In this document: in pieces, positions 7,899-13,959 of the stretch | Numbering within the stretch: the stretch's first letter is position 1 | How the letters are laid out: the number at the start of each line of letters is the position of its first letter | DNA from: Acidobacteriota bacterium | GTDB lineage: Bacteria > Acidobacteriota > Vicinamibacteria > Vicinamibacterales > Fen-181 | DNA length: 45,032 nucleotides | Assembly (NCBI GenBank): GCA_025363775.1 | Contig: JANYLG010000061.1 | Span: forward strand, 1-45,032 | Direction: 5' to 3' | Made by a program: the position numbers and the translations under genes | Notes under the pieces: model-generated | Seen by the model: only the letters and a program-made list of their open reading frames with translations | Database searches by the model: none | What the model was told of the DNA's origin: nothing

Positions 7899-9095
7899 AT
7901 GATTGAACACTCTGGCCCGCGTGCTTACTCCTGGCTGGACCGGCTGATGCTGGTGGGGCTGCTGGTGTGCGCGGGGGGGATCCAGTTCTCGATCTTCATC
8001 GGCGAGACGGCGCTGGCGGTCACGCTCGTCGCGTGGGCCGCCTCGCTGCTGCTGAACCGCGAACGCCCGGACGCGCCACCCTGGTTCTGGCCGCTGCTGG
8101 CATATGTCGCCCTGTCGCTGGTGGCCACCGCATTCTCGCTCGATCCGTTCCGCAGCCTCGGCGCGTCCAAGCAGATGATGCTGTACCTGGTCGTGCCGGC
8201 GACCTACTCGATCGCCAGGGGCCGGCGGGCGCACACGCTGATGTGGCTGATCGTGACCGTCGGGGCCGTGAGCGCCATCATCGGCGTCTTCGAGTACGGC
8301 GTGCTGAACTACGACTCGCTCGGTCAGCGGCCGCGTGGCACGCTCGGCCACTACATGACCTACTCCGGACTCCTGATGCTCGTCGTCTGCTCGACGGCCG
8401 CCCGCCTCCTCTACGAACGCCGCGACTGGATCTGGCCGGCGCTGATCATGCCCGCGCTCGTGGCCGCGCTGGCTCTCACCTTCACGCGCAGCGCCTGGGT
8501 CGGCGCCTGCGTCGGTGTGGGCCTGCTCCTGCTCCTGCGCGATCTCCGGTTGTTCGGCGTGCTGCCGGTCGTGGCCGCGTTGTTCATCGCCCTCGCGCCG
8601 GCCGCCGTCAGCGACCGCGCCTACTCGATGTTCAACGTCCGCGATCCCACGAATCGCGACCGCCTGGCAATGGTCCAGGCCGGCGCCGAGATCGTGAAGC
8701 GCTACCCGCTCACCGGTGTCGGCCCGAACGTGGTGCACGAGGTCTACCCGAACTACCGCCGGTCCAGCGCGGTCGATCAGACCCCGCCGCACCTGCACAA
8801 TGTGCCGCTGCAGATCGCCGCCGAGCGGGGCCTGCCGGCCCTGGCCGCCTGGCTCTGGTTCGTCGCCGCGGCGGCCATCGGACTGTGGCGCCGGTTCCGG
8901 GACGATCGCGTTCGCTACCTGGCGGCGGCCGGGATGGGCGCGCTCGCGGCCATGCTGGCCGCGGGGTTCTTCGAGTACAATTTCGGCGATTCGGAATTCC
9001 TGATAACGCTGTTGATTCTGCTGACGCTTCCCTGGGCCGCGGCCCGGGGGACGGCAGCACCCGCGCTTGTCACCACACTATGTCCTCGACCCTAG
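7899..9095 (+). CDS. O-antigen ligase family protein
   Basis: The 398-aa product is a polytopic inner-membrane protein with roughly ten or more hydrophobic segments and one larger periplasmic loop. WaaL-type ligases move polymerised O-antigen from undecaprenyl diphosphate to lipid A-core in the periplasm. The loop carries TGVGPNVVHEVYPNYR and HLHNVPLQIAAERGLPA, matching the HNxxLQ-type region conserved in the Wzy_C/WaaL family. It starts 3 bp after the heptosyltransferase gene and overlaps rfaE1 by 16 bp. A Wzy polymerase is the main alternative, because the two families share this domain. Confidence 0.85.
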   Translation: MIEHSGPRAYSWLDRLMLVGLLVCAGGIQFSIFIGETALAVTLVAWAASLLLNRERPDAPPWFWPLLAYVALSLVATAFSLDPFRSLGASKQMMLYLVVPATYSIARGRRAHTLMWLIVTVGAVSAIIGVFEYGVLNYDSLGQRPRGTLGHYMTYSGLLMLVVCSTAARLLYERRDWIWPALIMPALVAALALTFTRSAWVGACVGVGLLLLLRDLRLFGVLPVVAALFIALAPAAVSDRAYSMFNVRDPTNRDRLAMVQAGAEIVKRYPLTGVGPNVVHEVYPNYRRSSAVDQTPPHLHNVPLQIAAERGLPALAAWLWFVAAAAIGLWRRFRDDRVRYLAAAGMGALAAMLAAGFFEYNFGDSEFLITLLILLTLPWAAARGTAAPALVTTLCPRP

Positions 9096-10075
9096 ACCGC
9101 CTTCGTCGTTCGATCGAGAGCTTCTCGTCGGCCTCGGTGCTGATTGTCGGCGACGTCATGCTCGATCAGTTCGTCGTCGGCCACGTGAGCCGCATTTCAC
9201 CCGAGGCCCCGGTGCCCGTCGTCGAGTACGACCACGACGACTACCGCGTCGGCGGCGCGTCGAACGTGGCCAACAACGTCCGGGCGCTTGGCGGCAACGT
9301 CGAGCTCGTCGGCCTCACCGGTGCGGACGGCGCCGGGCAGCGGCTCCGCCACCTGCTGATGGAGTGCGGAATCGGCACCTCGGGCCTCGTCGTGGACCCG
9401 TCACGGCGGACGACGACCAAGCTCCGCATCGTGACCACGCGCAACCTCCAGGTGGCGCGGGTCGACTACGAGAGCGACCACGAGGTATCAGGCGAGGCCG
9501 CGCAGACGCTGGCCAGCCAGGTGGACCGCCTGGCGCCGCGCGCCAGCGCCATTCTGGTGTCGGACTACCTGAAGGGAACGGTGACGCGGGAACTGATGGC
9601 GTGCGTAGTGGCTGCGGCGCGCTCGCGCGGGATCCCCGTGCTCGTCGACCCAAAGATCCCGCACCTTCACTACTATGCGGGCGCAACGCTCGTGACGCCG
9701 AACAACCACGAGGCCGAAATCGCCACCCACCATCGGATCCGGACGGACGAGGACGCGGTGACCGCCGCACGCCTCTTCCGCGAACGGGCCGGGTGCCTCG
9801 ACGTACTCGTCACCCGCGGCGAACATGGCATGTGCCTGCTCACAGGAGCGGAGGCCGTTCACTACCCCACCGCCGCGCGGGAGGTCTCGGATGTCACTGG
9901 CGCCGGCGACACGGTCATCGCGACGGCGGCGCTCGCGCTCGCGGCCGGCGCCTCGCTGAAGGATGCCTGCGGCATCGCAAACCAGGCGGCTGGCGTCGTG
10001 GTGGCAAAGTTCGGCCCGGCGACGCTCTCGCCGGCCGAACTCGTGAGCGCGATCGAACGGTCAAGCCTGCCGTAG
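9080..10075 (+). CDS. rfaE1: D-glycero-beta-D-manno-heptose-7-phosphate kinase
   Basis: This PfkB-family kinase phosphorylates heptose 7-phosphate at C1, the step after GmhA in ADP-heptose synthesis. The 331-aa product aligns with the N-terminal half of E. coli Hld[12 protein letters not shown] (20-30), [12 protein letters not shown] (37-48), [10 protein letters not shown] (58-67), [20 protein letters not shown] and the catalytic DVTGAGDTV (271-279, base D277). It ends after the kinase domain, so the adenylyltransferase (HldE C-terminal/RfaE2) must be encoded elsewhere. Its ATG lies inside the end of the O-antigen ligase gene. The pathway partner gmhA lies 16 kb away inside the nuo operon. 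Confidence 0.94.
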   Translation: MSSTLDRLRRSIESFSSASVLIVGDVMLDQFVVGHVSRISPEAPVPVVEYDHDDYRVGGASNVANNVRALGGNVELVGLTGADGAGQRLRHLLMECGIGTSGLVVDPSRRTTTKLRIVTTRNLQVARVDYESDHEVSGEAAQTLASQVDRLAPRASAILVSDYLKGTVTRELMACVVAAARSRGIPVLVDPKIPHLHYYAGATLVTPNNHEAEIATHHRIRTDEDAVTAARLFRERAGCLDVLVTRGEHGMCLLTGAEAVHYPTAAREVSDVTGAGDTVIATAALALAAGASLKDACGIANQAAGVVVAKFGPATLSPAELVSAIERSSLP

Positions 10076-10104
10076 GCGGACACCGAGAACTGTTCGCTGG
10101 CCGC

Positions 10105-10125
10105 GGGCGACCAGCCCGGTCGCCC
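10105..10125. repeat. Imperfect palindrome of the GGGCGACC family
   Basis: GGGCGACC, a 5-nt spacer and GGTCGCCC, followed by CTACGG, repeat the element at 1-26. It lies in the convergent gap between rfaE1 and purH. A third, weaker copy (GGGGGACC, AGCC, GGTCGCCCC) is at 10285-10305. Confidence 0.65.
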
Positions 10126-10135
10126 CTACGGTGTC

Positions 10136-10204
10136 GCTGCCCGCCGTCTGCTGCCGGCTGCCGGCTGCCTGCCGTCTCTGCCCGCTGTCTGCTGTCTGCT
10201 GCCG
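10136..10204. repeat. Heptad repeat array downstream of rfaE1
   Basis: Consecutive units GCTGCCC, GCCGTCT, GCTGCCG, GCTGCCG, GCTGCCT, GCCGTCT, one 6-mer CTGCCC, then GCTGTCT, GCTGTCT, GCTGCCG. The single 6-mer is the only phase break. Confidence 0.75.
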
Positions 10205-10276
10205 AAGGTGTGGCGCAGGGCTTCAAAGGTGTGGCGCAGGGCTTCAAAGGTGTGGCGCGGGGCTTCAGCCCCGCGA
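10205..10276. repeat. Three 21-bp tandem repeats ending in a hairpin
   Basis: Unit AAGGTGTGGCGCAGGGCTTCA occurs at 10205-10225, identically at 10226-10246, and with one change (CAG to CGG) at 10247-10267. The changed third unit runs on into GCCCCGCG. It thereby completes an 8-bp stem CGCGGGGC-TTCA-GCCCCGCG (10256-10275) that the first two units cannot form. Confidence 0.85.
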
Positions 10277-10284
10277 TCGTTCTT

Positions 10285-10305
10285 GGGGGACCAGCCGGTC
10301 GCCCC
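10285..10305. repeat. Third GGGCGACC-type palindrome
   Basis: GGGGGACC, AGCC, GGTCGCCCC, followed by TGCGGTGTC, is similar to the sequence after the 10105 copy. It lies between the 21-bp repeats and the heptads next to the purH stop. Confidence 0.55.
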
Positions 10306-10321
10306 TGCGGTGTCTCTGTCC

Positions 10322-10349
10322 GCCGTCTGCTGTCTGCTGCCGGCTTCAG
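10322..10349. repeat. Heptad repeats running into the purH stop codon
   Basis: Units GCCGTCT, GCTGTCT, GCTGCCG and GCTTCAG run from 10322 into the purH stop codon (complement of 10346-10348). They repeat the units at 10171-10204, placed directly at a gene's 3' end. Confidence 0.65.
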
Positions 10350-11962
10350 TGTCGGAAGTGCCTCCGCCCGGTGAACACCATCGCCAGGCCGTGTTCGTCG
10401 GCGGCGGCAATCACCTCCGCATCGCGCATCGACCCGCCCGGCTGAACCACCGCCGTCGCTCCTGCCGCGGCCACCGCGTCGAGACCGTCACGGAACGGAA
10501 AGAACGCGTCCGAAGCCGACACCGAACCGGCAAGCGGCCGATCGGTCCCGGCCCCCGCTCCTCGCTCGGATGCCTTCATGATCGCGACCTTCACCGCGTC
10601 CACCCTGCTCATCTGTCCCGCGCCAACGGCCAGCGTCCGGTCGGCAGTCGTGAAGATCACCGCGTTCGACTTGACATGAGCGCAGACGCGCCACGCGAAA
10701 TTCAGGCCGTGCCACTCGTCCTCGGTCGGTTGCCGCCGGGTGACAACACGCAGCCCGGTGTCCGCGGAAGCCGGCGCCGGCCAGACCATCCTGGCCTCGC
10801 TGACGATATCGCGGACTTCGACGAGCAGGCCGTCGAAGATCGAACGGATATCCAGGTGGCGGGCGTCGCGGGCAAACGCCCGCGCCAGGTCCGCGACCAC
10901 GATGCGCAGGTTCTTCTTCGCGGCAAGCACGGCGAGCGCCTCGTCCTCGATGCCGGGGGCGATGACCGCCTCGATGAACGTCGAGGCAATCGCCTTCGCG
11001 GTCTCGATGTCGATCGTGCGATTCACCCCGACGATGCCGCCAAAGGCAGAGATCGCATCGGCATCCCTGGCCCGGACGTACGCCTCCGCTGCTGTCGCGC
11101 CGGTGGCCGCCCCGCATGGGTTCGTGTGCTTGATGACGACCGCGGCCGGTTCGTCGAACTCGCAGGCGATTCGCGCGGCCGAATCGATGTCCAGGAGGTT
11201 CGTGAACGAGAGTTCCTTGCCCTGCAGGACGTCGAACCGCCCAGCGTCGGCGCCGCGGTACCAGGCGGCCACCTGGTGAGGGTTCTCGCCGTAGCGAAGG
11301 TCTCTCGCCCTGGTCGTCGTCAGCATCAGACGACCCGGCAGGCCGTGGGCGGCCGCCATTCGTTCGAAACCGCTGTCCCCCATCCGGACGCGTTCCAGTT
11401 CCGCCGCAATCGCCGTGTCGTACTCCCCGGTGTGACCGAACGCCTTCCGCGCCAGCGCCAGGCGGAACTCCGCCGTCGGGCCTCCTGGCCTGTCCAGTTG
11501 CTCGATGACGCCCTCGTAGTCCGATGGCGAGACCACCACCAGGACGTCGCGGAAATTCTTGGCTGCCGCCCGCACCAGGCTGGGCCCGCCGATATCGATC
11601 TCCTCGACCAGTCCGTCGAACGGCGTGTCCGGGTTGGCGGCCGCCCGGACGAACGGATACAGGTTGACGACGACGATATCGATCGGGTGGATGCCGTGCT
11701 GCTCGATGGCCGCGAGGTCGTCCGGTCGGGACCGCCGGGCGAGAATCCCGCCGTGGATGGCCGGGTGCAGCGTCTTAACCCGCCCGTCCAGCATTTCCGG
11801 GAAGCCGGTGACGTCGGAAATGCCAACAACCGACAGCCCGGCGGCGGCCAGGGCCTTCGCCGTTCCCCCGGTGGAGACCAACTCGAATCCGCGATCCGCG
11901 AGAGCTCGCGCCAATGCGGGCAACCCGGTCTTGTCGGACACGCTCAGCAGTGCTCGCGCCAT
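10346..11962 (-). CDS. purH: Bifunctional AICAR formyltransferase/IMP cyclohydrolase
   Basis: PurH performs the last two steps of IMP synthesis in the cytoplasm. The 538-aa product has the N-terminal IMP cyclohydrolase domain (about 1-200: [41 protein letters not shown]). The AICAR transformylase domain (about 205-538) carries [34 protein letters not shown] and [12 protein letters not shown], all family hallmarks. Length is close to the usual 520-540 aa. An A/G-rich stretch (AAGGGGGAAATCC) precedes the ATG. The gene stands alone, divergent from the cold-shock gene, with a repeat-rich region on both sides. Confidence 0.97.
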   Translation of the reverse strand: MARALLSVSDKTGLPALARALADRGFELVSTGGTAKALAAAGLSVVGISDVTGFPEMLDGRVKTLHPAIHGGILARRSRPDDLAAIEQHGIHPIDIVVVNLYPFVRAAANPDTPFDGLVEEIDIGGPSLVRAAAKNFRDVLVVVSPSDYEGVIEQLDRPGGPTAEFRLALARKAFGHTGEYDTAIAAELERVRMGDSGFERMAAAHGLPGRLMLTTTRARDLRYGENPHQVAAWYRGADAGRFDVLQGKELSFTNLLDIDSAARIACEFDEPAAVVIKHTNPCGAATGATAAEAYVRARDADAISAFGGIVGVNRTIDIETAKAIASTFIEAVIAPGIEDEALAVLAAKKNLRIVVADLARAFARDARHLDIRSIFDGLLVEVRDIVSEARMVWPAPASADTGLRVVTRRQPTEDEWHGLNFAWRVCAHVKSNAVIFTTADRTLAVGAGQMSRVDAVKVAIMKASERGAGAGTDRPLAGSVSASDAFFPFRDGLDAVAAAGATAVVQPGGSMRDAEVIAAADEHGLAMVFTGRRHFRH

Positions 11963-11975
11963 GGATTTCCCCCTT

Positions 11976-12055
11976 CTAGACGTCTTTGAACGGCCAAAGT
12001 CGTTGCGAATGAGTCAAGTTCTCTCGACGTCCGTCCGGCCGTTCACGACGTCTAG
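11976..12055. repeat. 80-bp element with CTAG-ended inverted repeats
   Basis: The left arm CTAGACGTCTTTGAACGGCC (11976-11995) and right arm GGCCGTTCACGACGTCTAG (12037-12055) are near-perfect inverted repeats of 19-20 bp around a 41-bp core. Both outer ends are CTAG. No open frame fits inside. It lies between purH and the cold-shock gene, next to a second CTAG-ended palindrome. Confidence 0.75.
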
Positions 12056-12058
12056 CCG

Positions 12059-12075
12059 CCCCGCGTTTCGCGGGG
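12059..12075. other. Short GC-rich hairpin
   Basis: CCCCGCG, TTT, CGCGGGG forms a perfect 7-bp stem between the two CTAG-ended inverted repeats. There is no U-tract, so it is not a classical intrinsic terminator. Confidence 0.55.
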
Positions 12076-12094
12076 CCAGCCAACAGCGTTTCTG

Positions 12095-12162
12095 GTTCTA
12101 GCGGGGCGTGCCTTGAGGCCGCCGCGCCAGGACCGGCGGTCTGAGGCACGCCTCGCTAGAAC
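12095..12162. repeat. 68-bp MITE/REP-like palindrome
   Basis: Arms GTTCTAGCGGGGCGTGCCT (12095-12113) and AGGCACGCCTCGCTAGAAC (12144-12162) pair over 19 bp with one mismatch. A secondary stem CCGCC/GGCGG lies inside (12119-12123 with 12135-12139). As RNA or single-stranded DNA it would form a long cruciform. It ends 13 bp before the -35 box of the cold-shock promoter. Confidence 0.75.
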
Positions 12163-12175
12163 TCAGCTCGTCCGC

Positions 12176-12205
12176 TTGACACTCATCCGAAGCCCCCGCT
12201 ATCAT
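12176..12205 (+). promoter_or_regulatory. Sigma-70 promoter for the cold-shock leader
   Basis: TTGACA (12176-12181), an 18-bp spacer and TATCAT (12200-12205) make the best promoter match in the window. The transcript would start near 12212, about 135 nt before the cold-shock start codon, so it carries a long 5' leader. Confidence 0.75.
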
Positions 12206-12267
12206 GCGGCTTGGCGCCGGCACTGCTCGGGCCCCGGCGTCAAGCCGCGACTTGTGCGGCTTTTTTT
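12206..12267 (+). terminator. Leader hairpins with intrinsic terminator (candidate attenuator)
   Basis: A 15-bp inverted repeat (GCGGCTTGGCGCCGG 12206-12220 against CCGGCGTCAAGCCGC 12234-12248, one G-T) is followed by a terminator. The terminator stem is AAGCCGC (12242-12248) with GCGGCTT (12256-12262), inside a run of seven T (12261-12267). The terminator's 5' arm is also the 3' end of the long inverted repeat, so the two structures exclude each other. It lies between the promoter and the cold-shock gene, on the sense strand. Confidence 0.75.
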
Positions 12268-12293
12268 GTGCCCCTGCGGTCACCGCGTGGCAC
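12268..12293 (+). other. Second hairpin in the cold-shock leader
   Basis: GTGCC (12268-12272) pairs with GGCAC (12289-12293) around an inner GCGG/CCGC stem (12276-12279 with 12283-12286). It follows directly after the terminator U-tract. Its role is unknown. Confidence 0.45.
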
Positions 12294-12347
12294 GGGGGTA
12301 GGTACGTCGAGCGGCACGGCGCCGCATCACTGCAAGGCAGGGAAAGA

Positions 12348-12554
12348 ATGCGCATTACAGGCAAGGTCAAGTGGTTCAACAACGCGAAGGGTTACGGGTT
12401 CATCGAACGCGACGGCGGTAGCGACGTCTTCGTTCATTACTCTGCCATCCAGAGCGACGGCGGATTCCGATCGCTCGAGGAAGGGCAGGCCGTCGAGTTC
12501 GAGATCGTTGACGGCCCGAAGGGCCCGCAAGCCGGCAACGTCATCAAGGTGTAG
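12348..12554 (+). CDS. Cold-shock protein, CspA family
   Basis: This 68-aa single-domain protein binds single-stranded RNA and DNA and acts as an RNA chaperone. It begins [20 protein letters not shown] and contains RNP1 (KGYGFIE, 14-20) and RNP2 (VFVHY, 27-31). A final [10 protein letters not shown] completes the five-strand barrel. The ATG at 12348 follows GGCAGGGA. Frames open further upstream, but the protein family starts here. A promoter and terminator-containing leader precede it, and a clear terminator follows, so it is monocistronic. Attenuation in the leader is likely from sequence but untested. Confidence 0.96.
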   Translation: MRITGKVKWFNNAKGYGFIERDGGSDVFVHYSAIQSDGGFRSLEEGQAVEFEIVDGPKGPQAGNVIKV

Positions 12555-12568
12555 CGCCGACACACCCG

Positions 12569-12598
12569 GGGCGTCCGTGTCCTCCGGACGCCCTTTAC
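12569..12598 (+). terminator. Intrinsic terminator after the cold-shock gene
   Basis: The 9-bp perfect stem GGGCGTCCG (12569-12577) with CGGACGCCC (12585-12593) is followed by TTTACT, 15 bp after the stop codon. Confidence 0.8.
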
Positions 12599-12632
12599 TA
12601 CCTTCGCCCCCCACCACTTCTTTCCCGCACTC

Positions 12633-13247
12633 TCAGCTGTCAGGTTCCCCGTCGGAGGCTTTCAGCCCACGGGCTGTGAAGGCGACCTTGCCCTCTTTGA
12701 CCGCGACGCGGAACGCCACCTCGCGGCTGCCCGCCTGCTGCAGCCTGGTCACCTGGCCCTTCACGATCTGCGCAAAGCGGTGGAACGGAAACGGTTCGAC
12801 GGTTCCGACCACCCGTCTGGCCTCGATGAGCGACTCGTAGAGCGCCTCGATCTTGTCGCCCTCGCGCGCCAGGTCCGAGACCGTTGTCGATCCCAGCTCG
12901 CAGTCCGTGGACGGCGACGGCGGCGGCGGCAGCGCAGCCTCGACAGCCGCCCGAGGGGCCTTGCAGAACGGGCCCGGGCGCCCCTCCTCCCGTGCCCTCA
13001 GGCCGCGGTCCCACAGTTCAGCGAACGTCGAGAAGCGCGCCTGGAGCGTGGTCAGTCGGAACCGGTCCACCGCGCTCTGAATGAAGGCGCGGTCGAACCG
13101 CCGGAGGAGCGCCTCGATCCTGCGGCGGGTGTCCCAGGGCGGCTTGGGCAGCTGCCCCGCGAAGAACATGTTGTATTCGGTCTCGAGCTGGCGAAGCGTG
13201 GCCTCGAGGAGTTTCAGGTCTCGTTCGAGCTCAGTATGTTCGGGCAC
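12633..13247 (-). CDS. MXAN_5187 C-terminal-domain-like protein
   Basis: The 204-aa product has an N-terminal helical segment (LERDLKLLEATLRQLETEYN) and then MFFAGQLPKPPWDTRRRIEA, which I recognise as resembling the C-terminal domain of Myxococcus MXAN_5187-type proteins. The following FIQSAVDRFRLTTLQARFSTFAEL fits the same family. A low-complexity AALPPPPSPS linker (about 107-117) separates it from a C-terminal domain (about 120-204) with FHRFAQIVKGQVTRLQQAG and VAFRVAVKEGKVAFTARGLK. No catalytic residues are evident. It starts with GTG and lies 21 bp downstream of the gene at 13736. Function is unknown. Confidence 0.7.
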   Translation of the reverse strand: MPEHTELERDLKLLEATLRQLETEYNMFFAGQLPKPPWDTRRRIEALLRRFDRAFIQSAVDRFRLTTLQARFSTFAELWDRGLRAREEGRPGPFCKAPRAAVEAALPPPPSPSTDCELGSTTVSDLAREGDKIEALYESLIEARRVVGTVEPFPFHRFAQIVKGQVTRLQQAGSREVAFRVAVKEGKVAFTARGLKASDGEPDS

Positions 13248-13268
13248 GGCGCTCTCAGCGGAAGCGTT

Positions 13269-13736
13269 TCACCGAAACAGGAGGAACCAGAACAACGGAA
13301 GCCAGAGCGTCCTGGCGTATGGCACCGGCCGGTCGTCGATCAGCACGTCGGCCTCGTGCAGCCGTCCGACAATTTCCCACAGGTCGCGCAACCCGATGAC
13401 GTCGCCAGCCATGTACCGGGCGCGGTGGCGAAGCTGCTCGCCCCTGCCCGTCTCGAGATACTCGGCAGAACGCCGGGCCAGTTCCACCGCTTTCGAGTAA
13501 TCATCCCCGTCGAACCGGGGAAAGGTAATCGTGATCGAGAATGGCCGCGACCCGGCGCCGAACAGCTCGGTGCGGAGGTCGGGGTCGATCGCCGCCACCT
13601 CTTCATCGGTCGGCTCTTCGGGCAGGTCCACGTAGGGCCAGAAGCGCTGGTGAGGACGATACTGCGGCACATCACCGGGCGCCGGCTCCTGGGCCTTCTG
13701 GGAAGCGGCAGACGAAGAAGACGTGTCTCTCATCAT
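13269..13736 (-). CDS. Uncharacterised protein with hydrophobic C-terminus
   Basis: I do not recognise this 155-aa protein. It has a Ser/Gln-rich N-terminus and a proline-rich RPHQRFWPYVDLPEEPTDEE segment. Next comes an alpha/beta-looking middle (PFSITITFPRFDGDDYSKAVELARRSAEY, then DLWEIVGRLHEADVLIDDR). The last 13 residues are strongly hydrophobic (TLWLPLFWFLLFR). The codon pattern matches neighbouring genes, so it is probably real. It is followed after 21 bp by the MXAN_5187-like gene, suggesting a two-gene operon, and it is divergent from selA. Confidence 0.7.
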   Translation of the reverse strand: MMRDTSSSSAASQKAQEPAPGDVPQYRPHQRFWPYVDLPEEPTDEEVAAIDPDLRTELFGAGSRPFSITITFPRFDGDDYSKAVELARRSAEYLETGRGEQLRHRARYMAGDVIGLRDLWEIVGRLHEADVLIDDRPVPYARTLWLPLFWFLLFR

Positions 13737-13781
13737 TCCAGGCCGAAGCGACGCGCCCCAACGGCCGCGTTCGCGGGGAAA

Positions 13782-13959
13782 ACCACCGGTGATGGTATCC
13801 CGAGACCGGCGCGAGCAGCAACTGCCGCGGCCGGCTTGGCCATCATCCCATGGATCGAAGACAAGGGACGACCACCGGTGGTGGTATCCTGAGACCGCCG
13901 AGAGCGGCAGCTGCCATGACCGACTTCCGCATCATCCCCTCGATCGAACAACTGCGCCA
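13782..13959 (+). repeat. 89-bp tandem duplication across the selA start
   Basis: Unit 1 (13782-13870) and unit 2 (13871-13959) align without gaps at about 80 percent identity by eye. Shared blocks include ACCACCGGTG, TGGTATCC, GAGACCG and CATCATCCC...GATCGAA. Unit 2 contains the real selA start and codons for FRIIPSIEQ. Unit 1 has the corresponding LAIIPWIED, but its ATG position reads CGCG. Unit 2 carries the perfect palindrome ACCACCGGTGGT (13871-13882). Confidence 0.8.

Noticed and set aside
10136-10349. CRISPR array
   Set aside because: The repeats are contiguous 7-mers and three adjacent 21-bp units without unique spacers, and no cas genes are present.
11976-12162. Insertion sequence or transposon
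   Set aside because: No transposase frame lies inside or near; the elements are under 100 bp each, so at most they are non-autonomous.
12780-13892. Plus-strand 370-codon frame ending in the selA upstream region
   Set aside because: It is antisense to two plausible minus-strand genes and its only family-like part is the LAIIPWIED stretch, explained by the selA tandem duplication.
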